9,586 bases of DNA. It comes from CAG-791 sp963650385 (GTDB lineage Bacteria; Bacillota; Clostridia; Lachnospirales; Lachnospiraceae). Of the stretch, positions 1 through 4,754 are shown in pieces (within the stretch, counting starts at the first letter, position 1; each line of letters starts with the position of its first letter). The stretch covers positions 1-9,586 of the forward strand of contig CAVJLL010000079.1 in assembly GCA_963650385.1 (NCBI GenBank), given 5' to 3'. A program made the position numbers and the translations under genes. Below the pieces are notes generated by a model. That model ran no database searches, had not been told where the DNA came from, and saw only the letters and a list, made by a program, of their open reading frames with translations.

Positions 1-116
1 CGGAGCCGAAAAAACGTGGCCGAAAGCCAAAGCCGAAGGATCCGGAAAACTTGAAGCCGAAACGTCCGCGCGGTCGTCCGCGGAAAAATGCTAATCCCAC
101 TGCCGGGCCGCTATAG
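1..116 (+). CDS. C-terminal tail of an AT-hook-like DNA-binding protein (partial)
   Basis: Only the last 37 codons are visible, reading from base 3 to the TAG at 114-116; the gene begins left of the window. The peptide is dominated by Lys, Arg and Pro. It contains two AT-hook-like motifs: KKRGRKPK (bases 9-32) and a near-canonical KRPRGRPRK (bases 60-86). They are joined by a short linker (PKDPENL) and followed by a neutral tail, NANPTAGPL. AT-hooks bind the minor groove of AT-rich DNA through the Arg-Gly-Arg-Pro core, so this tail probably gives a DNA- or nucleoid-associated protein extra non-specific affinity. What the rest of the protein is cannot be seen. The other two frames are less convincing: frame 1 stops at about base 54, and frame 2 stays open to about base 92 but gives no recognisable motif. 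A palindromic terminator follows 30 bp after the stop, consistent with the end of a transcription unit. Confidence 0.6.
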   Translation, partial: EPKKRGRKPKPKDPENLKPKRPRGRPRKNANPTAGPL

Positions 117-145
117 TCCGGCGTATTGGAAAACTATTATTTAAA

Positions 146-169
146 AAAGTGCGCATATATGCGCCTTTT
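146..169. terminator. Palindromic, probably bidirectional intrinsic terminator
   Basis: GCGCATATATGCGC at 151-164 is a perfect 14-bp palindrome. In RNA it would form a 5-bp GC-rich stem with a four-base loop. It is flanked by an A-run on the left (143-148) and a T-run on the right (166-169), which lengthen the stem. On the plus strand it is followed by TTTT. On the minus strand it is followed by AC and then six T, so it can end both the plus-strand AT-hook gene and the convergent minus-strand regulator gene. The plus-strand U-tract is short, so termination in that direction may be partial. Confidence 0.6.
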
Positions 170-184
170 CAAAGAATCAACAGC

Positions 185-223
185 CCGGAAAGTTACAAAT
201 TTAACTTGCCGGTAACTTGCCGG
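185..223. repeat. 11-bp tandem repeat with an inverted copy (CTTGCCGG cluster)
   Basis: TAACTTGCCGG occurs twice with no gap, at 202-212 and 213-223. An inverted copy with one mismatch, CCGGAAAGTTA, lies at 185-195, so 185-212 can fold into a hairpin with a six-base loop. The core recurs inverted as CCGGCAAG at 273-280. The cluster sits between two convergent genes, where promoters are not expected. It could be secondary terminator structure, a protein-binding site or a remnant of a small dispersed repeat. Confidence 0.5.
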
Positions 224-251
224 CGCAATTGCTTGACAGGAAAATGCAGTG

Positions 252-275
252 CGGATGCGCAATAGTAGGCATCCG
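252..275 (-). terminator. Weak hairpin after the AraC-family gene
   Basis: CGGATGC (252-258) and GCATCCG (269-275) form a 7-bp stem with a ten-base loop, about 12 bases after the regulator's stop codon on the minus strand. On that strand it is followed by CACTGCATTTTCC, so any U-tract is short and displaced. It may be a weak first terminator or an mRNA-stabilising hairpin, with the palindrome at 146-169 as the main stop. Confidence 0.3.
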
Positions 276-287
276 GCAAGACAAAGC

Positions 288-1187
288 CTATGCGTGGTTA
301 TTGATCTTTCTGGCATACAGCTGCCGGAAGGTGGTTGGTGTCATGGAGCGGCACTCCAGATATGTCCGCTCGAAGCTGTGATAACTGGCAAATCCGAGGC
401 TGGAGGCAATCTCTGAGATCGGAAGCGCGGAATCAACCAGCAGGAAATCGGCGCGCTGTATTTTCTGATTCAGGATGTACTGCTTCAGCCCGAGACCTGT
501 GTAGCGCTTGAACAGCCGGGACAGGTACTTGTCATTGTAGCCGAACTGCGCGGCAATTTCAGAAACGCGGAGCGGTTTGTCGATTTCATGGCTGATGTAG
601 CCTGCAATGTCGCTGAACAGCTGCCGGGAGCTGTTGTTGCGGGGGACCGGATCCTTCTGATAGCGAAGAAGGTGCTGATTGGCAATTTCACTCAGGATCA
701 GAGTCGCCAGCAAATCAAAATAATGAAGCCCATAGCCGGACAGAATGCTGTCCTGGAGCTGCACCATCATCAGCAGTGCACGTTCCGGGACGGAAAGCGT
801 TCCGTGGATCGGAATGAGAATATTGCTCCTCCCGTCATTGATAAAATCCACATTTAAATCGGTTCTTGCCGCCACATCCTGGCAATTGAAGTGCATCCAG
901 TAGAAGCTGCATTTTGATTTCTGAAAGCCCTTGCGCAGCTGGCCCAGCTCCTCCCTTGTGTGTTCCTTTGGGTGAGGAGAGAGCAGCAGATATTCTCCCG
1001 GGTGGACCGTATATTTGACCTCCTGATAGCTGAGATACAGGTCATTCTGTGTGACAATGATCAGCTCGAAATCCTCCAAACGGGATGCTGCGTGCATCCA
1101 GTCATCGTGCAGGGCTTCAAATTTGCCGGCACGGCTGAAGGAAACCGGGGAAGCAATGTTAAAGGAATACGCAAGAACAGGCCGCAT
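288..1187 (-). CDS. AraC-family transcriptional regulator of the sugar operon
   Basis: A 299-residue cytoplasmic DNA-binding regulator. The N-terminal half resembles the cupin-like sensor domain of AraC proteins, with the typical HPGEYLLLSPHPKEH turn near residue 62. The C-terminal ~100 residues carry the two helix-turn-helix units of the family: VSEIAAQFGYNDKYLSRLFKR (about 208-228) and ISEIASSLGFASYHSFERTYL followed by MTPTTFRQ (about 257-289). A GTG start at 1196 is possible, adding three residues. I chose the ATG at 1187 because that GTG lies inside the AAAGGTGA ribosome site, which is six bases from the ATG. The gene is divergent from a sugar-import and hydrolase operon, the usual place for a pathway-specific activator that responds to the imported sugar or a product. 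Repeats in the shared promoter region fit autoregulation plus operon activation (inference). The ligand is unknown. Assignment to the family is firm; the target is inferred from position. Confidence 0.9.
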   Translation of the reverse strand: MRPVLAYSFNIASPVSFSRAGKFEALHDDWMHAASRLEDFELIIVTQNDLYLSYQEVKYTVHPGEYLLLSPHPKEHTREELGQLRKGFQKSKCSFYWMHFNCQDVAARTDLNVDFINDGRSNILIPIHGTLSVPERALLMMVQLQDSILSGYGLHYFDLLATLILSEIANQHLLRYQKDPVPRNNSSRQLFSDIAGYISHEIDKPLRVSEIAAQFGYNDKYLSRLFKRYTGLGLKQYILNQKIQRADFLLVDSALPISEIASSLGFASYHSFERTYLECRSMTPTTFRQLYARKINNHA

Positions 1188-1207
1188 CTGTGTCACCTTT
1201 TGTACTG

Positions 1208-1225
1208 TAAAATCACTTTTTGCAA
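1208..1225 (+). promoter_or_regulatory. Candidate operator repeat, copy 1
   Basis: TAAAATCACTTTTTGCAA closely matches copy 3 at 1319-1337, with one inserted base and two substitutions over about 18 bp in the same orientation. AraC-family proteins usually bind direct repeats of about this length. This copy lies just downstream of the predicted start of the regulator's own transcript, so binding there would block it (autorepression, inferred). Confidence 0.4.
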
Positions 1226-1238
1226 CATAACTGCTCTA

Positions 1239-1267
1239 ACCATATCGGTCTTATCCGCCAAAATCAA
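1239..1267 (-). promoter_or_regulatory. Candidate promoter of the AraC-family gene
   Basis: On the minus strand, TTGATT (1267-1262) is followed 17 bases later by TATGGT (1244-1239). Each matches four of six bases of the sigma-70/A consensus at ideal spacing. Transcription would start near 1232, giving a leader of about 45 bases that contains the AAAGGTGA ribosome site. This rests on motif matching only. Confidence 0.35.
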
Positions 1268-1279
1268 GAAGAAATTACG

Positions 1280-1297
1280 TAAAATCCCCCTTTCCAG
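1280..1297 (+). promoter_or_regulatory. Degenerate candidate operator repeat, copy 2
   Basis: TAAAATCCCCCTTTCCAG shares the TAAAATC start and a pyrimidine-rich CTTT centre with the repeats at 1208 and 1319, but it diverges at the right end. It may be a weak middle site or a chance match. Its value depends on conservation in related genomes. Confidence 0.2.
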
Positions 1298-1318
1298 CAC
1301 GCACGGAAGCATGGAACA

Positions 1319-1337
1319 TAAAAGTCACTTTCTGTAA
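1319..1337 (+). promoter_or_regulatory. Candidate operator repeat, copy 3 (activator position)
   Basis: TAAAAGTCACTTTCTGTAA is the best match to copy 1, in the same orientation 111 bp away. Its right edge abuts the place where a -35 box would lie for the TATAAC at 1360-1365, and no recognisable -35 sequence is present there. This is the arrangement expected for an AraC-type activator that substitutes for -35 recognition. The DNA match is seen; the binding protein is inferred. Confidence 0.4.
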
Positions 1338-1359
1338 GAATCTATCCGTTTTGTGAATA

Positions 1360-1365
1360 TATAAC
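1360..1365 (+). promoter_or_regulatory. Candidate -10 box of the sugar operon
   Basis: TATAAC in an AT-rich stretch (GTGAATATATAACAG) matches five of six bases of the -10 consensus. The region 17 bases upstream (AGAATC, 1337-1342) is not a -35 box, so the promoter would need an activator. It would give a leader of roughly 130 bases containing the two hairpins at 1419-1433 and 1459-1478. Confidence 0.3.
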
Positions 1366-1418
1366 AGCGAACGAAGATGGTAATTTATACAAAAAGAGGA
1401 GAGAACAAAAGTAAACGA

Positions 1419-1433
1419 TGTGCATGATGCACA
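1419..1433. promoter_or_regulatory. 15-bp perfect palindrome in the operon leader
   Basis: TGTGCAT-G-ATGCACA is a perfect inverted repeat with a single central base. At DNA level it looks like the operator of a dimeric repressor or activator lying downstream of the promoter. At RNA level the loop would have to open further, so a DNA role is the more natural reading. It does not match the CcpA cre consensus well. Confidence 0.4.
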
Positions 1434-1458
1434 ATATCGAAACGCTGGTTAATGGGAA

Positions 1459-1478
1459 CCGGTGATTGCATTCACCGG
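1459..1478 (+). promoter_or_regulatory. Leader hairpin just upstream of the ribosome site
   Basis: CCGGTGA (1459-1465) and TCACCGG (1472-1478) form a perfect 7-bp stem with a six-base loop, ending six bases before the AAGGAGGG ribosome site (1485-1492). With no U-tract it is not a terminator. It could protect the 5' end of the message or affect translation of the binding-protein gene. Confidence 0.4.
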
Positions 1479-1502
1479 ATCAAAAAGGAGGGATACTGCA
1501 AT

Positions 1503-2795
1503 ATGAAAAAGAAACAGTTACTGTCATTGGTTCTGGCATCGGTAATGACGTTGGGTCTGTCCGGATGCGGCGGATCCGGCAGCACGGCGGATGCCTCGAA
1601 GGATGAAGGGACCGTTCAGAGCACGGAAGATTCGTCTGCAGAAGAGGCCTCTGCCGACGGCAAGACGGTCATTCATTTCTACGAGCATTCGGACAATGAG
1701 GCCATAGCGAAGATGCAGGTGGAAGAGTATAACGCTTCGCAGGATCAGGTCGAGGTTGAGCTCTCCATCATCGCCAACGATGATTACGACGACAAGATTA
1801 AGGTCATGCTCTCGGGCGGAGCAGATGTCGATGTGTTCTGGCTTCGAAGCGGCGATCAGGCCAGACAGATGGCAGACGGCGGGGCAATCATGGCGCTGGA
1901 TGATCTGATGAGTGCCAATGGCGTCAATTATGCAGACTACGGCGACATGGGAGATCAGTTCGAATACAACGGAGCAACCTATGGACTCCCGGCCAATAAG
2001 ACCTGTTGGCTGTTGTTCTACAACAAGACACTCTTTGACGAGGCCGGACTGGATTATCCGACGGATCTTACCTGGGATGAATATGCCGATCTTTGCAGTC
2101 AGCTGACGAGCGGCGACAAGCAGGGCGGACTTCTGGTGAACTGGATTATGAATATCGGTTCCTGTGCGGCGGGAGAATACCTGACGGACGAAAGCCTCAC
2201 CAGAACCAGGGAGTATGTGGAGTTTCTGAATCGTGTTTACAACGTGGATCAGTCTAATATGAGCCTGGAGGAGATGTCCGGCTCCTTTGATGTGAATTCG
2301 ACCTTTGCAGAAGGAAACACATACATGATGATCAACGGCGACTGGACCTTCCTCCTGTTCCCGGACTACAATCCGGGCTTTGAGTGGGCAGCAGCTCCCC
2401 TTCCGCATTTTGAGGATGTCCCGGTTGGTTCCTCCATTGGTACGGCACCGGCATTCTGCATCAGTGCAAATTCGCAGAAGGCAGAAGCGGCCTTTGATTT
2501 TATCCGGTTCTGCAATTATTCCGATGAAGGAGCGGCAATCTACGCAAAGAATGCTTCGGTCGGCTGCTATCCCAGCGACGCGGCGCTGGATGTTTACAAC
2601 GAGAACGTAACCATTCCGGGAACGGAGTATGTTTTCTCTGCAAGCGTGCGCGGACAGGACGGACCGGAGGGCAATTACAACGAGATCAAGCAGGCTTATA
2701 CCGAGGAAATCACGGAGTATCTGATTGGAAACTGCGATATTGATTCGGCGTTTGAGAACTTCAATCAGCGGCGCAGCGAAATTGCAGCGAAGTAA
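1503..2795 (+). CDS. Sugar ABC transporter substrate-binding lipoprotein
   Basis: A 430-residue extracellular lipoprotein of the bacterial family 1 solute-binding proteins (SBP_bac_1, as in MalE, MsmE and UgpB). It should capture a sugar or oligosaccharide and deliver it to the two permeases encoded next. Residues 1-21 form a lipoprotein signal peptide: basic MKKK, a hydrophobic core, then the lipobox LSGC with Cys22 as lipid anchor. A Ser/Glu/Asp-rich linker (about 23-52) separates the anchor from the folded domain, which begins near TVIHFYEHSDN. Length is normal for the family and there is no sign of damage. An in-frame ATG at 1452 would add 17 residues, but it would put charged sequence ahead of the signal peptide and has no good ribosome site. 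The ATG at 1503 has AAGGAGGG (1485-1492) ten bases upstream. The ligand cannot be read from sequence; the downstream enzymes suggest a manno- or arabino-configured oligosaccharide. Confidence 0.93.
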   Translation: MKKKQLLSLVLASVMTLGLSGCGGSGSTADASKDEGTVQSTEDSSAEEASADGKTVIHFYEHSDNEAIAKMQVEEYNASQDQVEVELSIIANDDYDDKIKVMLSGGADVDVFWLRSGDQARQMADGGAIMALDDLMSANGVNYADYGDMGDQFEYNGATYGLPANKTCWLLFYNKTLFDEAGLDYPTDLTWDEYADLCSQLTSGDKQGGLLVNWIMNIGSCAAGEYLTDESLTRTREYVEFLNRVYNVDQSNMSLEEMSGSFDVNSTFAEGNTYMMINGDWTFLLFPDYNPGFEWAAAPLPHFEDVPVGSSIGTAPAFCISANSQKAEAAFDFIRFCNYSDEGAAIYAKNASVGCYPSDAALDVYNENVTIPGTEYVFSASVRGQDGPEGNYNEIKQAYTEEITEYLIGNCDIDSAFENFNQRRSEIAAK

Positions 2796-2806
2796 TAAAA
2801 AGTGAA

Positions 2807-2843
2807 GGGTGCCCGGTGTTTCTGTAAGGAACATCGGGCACTT
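2807..2843 (+). ncRNA. Strong intercistronic stem-loop after the binding-protein gene
   Basis: GTGCCCGGTGTT (2809-2820) pairs with AACATCGGGCAC (2830-2841) with one G-U pair. Two more pairs close the loop (2821-2822 with 2828-2829), leaving a TGTAA loop, and the base can extend by two G-U pairs. The result is a stem of about 14-16 bp, only 13 bases after the stop codon. No U-tract follows, so it is probably not a full intrinsic terminator. It more likely protects the upstream message from 3' exonucleases and raises binding protein over permease levels. This is an mRNA element rather than a separate RNA gene. Confidence 0.6.
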
Positions 2844-2953
2844 GCTGCAGATGGCAGTCTCCGGAGGAAGACCGGAAACCGCAATTTTGCGAATATGCTC
2901 TGAACAGTTCATTTGAGAAGGGAGCAGAGGATCTTCGAGAGAGAAGGGCGGAT

Positions 2954-3841
2954 ATGAATAAACACAGCAAACTGAATCGAAGGGAGTGGCTGGCAGGGGC
3001 TATGTTCCTTCTTCCGAATTTTATCGGATTCCTTATATTTACTGCACTTCCTGTTGTAATGGGCTTTTATATCAGCCTCACTGATTATTCCGGATTCGGG
3101 AAGATGAATTTTATCGGTTTTGAGAACTACACCAAGATGTTTGCGGACAGCAGCTTTGTGATCGCATTGAAAAACAATCTGTTCTATACATTGACGACCG
3201 TTCCGCTGACCATTTTGTTCTCACTCCTTCTGGCGTTGATGCTGAATCGCAAGATGTACGGCGGGTCGATTTTCCAGACATTGTATTTCTTCCCGAACCT
3301 GACCTCGATGGTTGCGATCGGCTGCGTATGGCTGCAGCTGTTCGAGAGCAAGAACGGACCGATCAATCAGCTGCTGCGGGGGATCGGAATTGCCAATCCG
3401 CCGAAGTGGTTCTGGGGCACTTCTACAGCTCTTCTGACCATTGTCATCGTCGTCGTATGGAAGCAGGCCGGCTATTACATGATTATGTTCATGGGAGGAC
3501 TGAAGAACATCAATCCGGAGCTGTATGAAGCGGCCAAAATCGACGGAGCCGGTGCAGGAGCTGCGTTCTGGCATATCACCTGGCCAATGCTCTCGCCGAC
3601 CACATTTATGGTGACGATTTTGACCTTTATCGCCTCATTCCAGGTCTTCGACATCATCAATGTTACGACGGAAGGCGGGCCGGGGCGCGCAACGCAGGTT
3701 CTTGTCATGCGGATTTACCAGGAAGCATTCAAATACGGCCGGATGGGATACGGATCGGCCATCGGCTATTTCCTGTTCCTGATTATCTTCATTATTACGG
3801 CAATTCAGTGGTACGGACAGCGCAAGTGGGTTGTGGAATAG
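2954..3841 (+). CDS. Sugar ABC transporter permease, MalF/UgpA type
   Basis: A 295-residue integral membrane protein, one half of the import channel. Several hydrophobic segments are visible, at about 14-36, 74-97, 107-128, 158-180, 215-233 and 268-286, the usual six-helix core without the long extra loop of enteric MalF. The EAA loop that docks the ATPase is clear: EAAKIDGAGAGAAFWHITWP at residues 192-211. The ATG is preceded by an AAGGGCGG ribosome site about six bases away. It lies 158 bp after the binding-protein gene, and that gap carries the stem-loop. It should form a heterodimer with the second permease. No ATPase gene is present here, so a shared MsmK/MalK-type ATPase from elsewhere is expected (established for many Gram-positive sugar importers; inferred here). 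Confidence 0.94.
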   Translation: MNKHSKLNRREWLAGAMFLLPNFIGFLIFTALPVVMGFYISLTDYSGFGKMNFIGFENYTKMFADSSFVIALKNNLFYTLTTVPLTILFSLLLALMLNRKMYGGSIFQTLYFFPNLTSMVAIGCVWLQLFESKNGPINQLLRGIGIANPPKWFWGTSTALLTIVIVVVWKQAGYYMIMFMGGLKNINPELYEAAKIDGAGAGAAFWHITWPMLSPTTFMVTILTFIASFQVFDIINVTTEGGPGRATQVLVMRIYQEAFKYGRMGYGSAIGYFLFLIIFIITAIQWYGQRKWVVE

Positions 3842-3907
3842 GAGAATTCGCCTTCACAGAATTCGAGCACATTCCCGCGACAGACTCCGGCACACAAAGG
3901 AGTAGAG

Positions 3908-4741
3908 ATGAGAAACAAGAAAAAAGAACGAATCAGCAATGCAGTGCTTCTGATTGTTGCCGCGCTGGTGGCGATCATCATGATCATCCCGTTTCTGTGG
4001 ATGCTGAGCGCATCCTTCAAGCTGAAAAATGAGATTTTCTCCGTGCCGATCCAATGGATCCCGGAGACCTTTCATCTGGACAACTACGATGAGGTTCTGA
4101 ACAAAATCAACTTTCCGACGTATTTCCTGAATACAGCCAAAATAACGGTCAGCATTACACTTCTGCAGGTCATCACCTGTTCTATGGCTGCGTACGCTTT
4201 TTCGAAGCTGAAATGGCCGGGAAGGGACGTCGTATTTCTTCTGTACCTTGGAACCATGATGATCCCGTGGCATGCCATCATGATTCCGCAGTTCGTCATC
4301 ATTCAGAAGCTGGGACTGTATGACAACCATCTTGCTCTGATTCTGACAGGAGCATTCAGCGTATTCGGTGTCTTTGTGCTGCGCCAGAACATGGTCAGCA
4401 TCCCGGACAGCCTGTGTGAAGCAGCCAAAATTGACGGCTGCAGCCCATTCGGTATTTACACCAAAATCATTGTTCCTCTGACGAAAAACGGAATTCTAAC
4501 ATTGATTGTCCTGACATTCAACGCCGTCTGGAATGACTATATGGGCCCGATGATCTATCTGGATACCGATTCCAAACGGACGATTCAGCTGGGGCTTGCA
4601 ACCTTCAAGCGTCAGTACGATGCGAATTACGGAGCCATTATGGCGGGAACCGTGATTTCACTGATTCCGATCGTTGTGATCTATATGATTGCTCAGAAGT
4701 ACATTGTAGACGGAATTGCATATTCCGGTGTTAAGGGCTGA
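3908..4741 (+). CDS. Sugar ABC transporter permease, MalG/UgpE type
   Basis: A 277-residue membrane protein, the partner of the preceding permease. A first membrane segment (about 11-34) follows a basic, probably cytoplasmic N-terminus (MRNKKKERIS). Further hydrophobic segments lie at about 74-96, 107-131, 140-158, 194-213 and 243-264. The EAA loop reads EAAKIDGCSPFGIYTKIIVP at residues 171-190. The C-terminus, VDGIAYSGVKG, has the form typical of MalG-type subunits. The start is clear: AAAGGAG (3896-3902) is five bases before the ATG. The gene begins 66 bp after the first permease gene and its stop lies 13 bp before the chosen start of the beta-mannosidase gene, so the three are almost certainly co-transcribed. 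Substrate is unknown beyond carbohydrate. Confidence 0.94.
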   Translation: MRNKKKERISNAVLLIVAALVAIIMIIPFLWMLSASFKLKNEIFSVPIQWIPETFHLDNYDEVLNKINFPTYFLNTAKITVSITLLQVITCSMAAYAFSKLKWPGRDVVFLLYLGTMMIPWHAIMIPQFVIIQKLGLYDNHLALILTGAFSVFGVFVLRQNMVSIPDSLCEAAKIDGCSPFGIYTKIIVPLTKNGILTLIVLTFNAVWNDYMGPMIYLDTDSKRTIQLGLATFKRQYDANYGAIMAGTVISLIPIVVIYMIAQKYIVDGIAYSGVKG

Positions 4742-4754
4742 CGGACGAAAACGT

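Noticed and set aside
960..1337. Plus-strand open frame of 125 codons across the regulator start and promoter region
   Set aside because: It is antisense to the regulator and then runs through the promoter repeats, with no ribosome site or protein-like composition.
1413..1427. Possible CcpA cre site overlapping the leader palindrome
   Set aside because: It has the AA-CG core but misses several conserved positions of the cre consensus, so catabolite control is not supported by this site.
1452..1502. Upstream ATG for the binding-protein gene
   Set aside because: It would add 17 residues, including charged ones, before a standard lipoprotein signal peptide, and it covers the leader hairpin and ribosome site.
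2880..2891. CGCAA-TT-TTGCG palindrome before the first permease gene
   Set aside because: It is too short to form a stable hairpin and has no positional link to a promoter or ribosome site.
2802..2903. Short GTG-started frame (33 codons) in the gap after the binding-protein gene
   Set aside because: It lies over the strong stem-loop, has no ribosome site and no protein-like features.
1524..2912. Long minus-strand open frame (462 codons) opposite the binding-protein gene
   Set aside because: It lies antisense to a clear family 1 binding protein, its translation resembles no family and is rich in odd Arg/His/Ile runs, and its start and ribosome site are unconvincing. It is a codon-bias shadow.
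3843..3865. AGAATTCG direct repeat (3843-3850 and 3858-3865) between the permease genes
   Set aside because: Two 8-bp copies in a short operon gap are easily due to chance, and no promoter or structure accompanies them.
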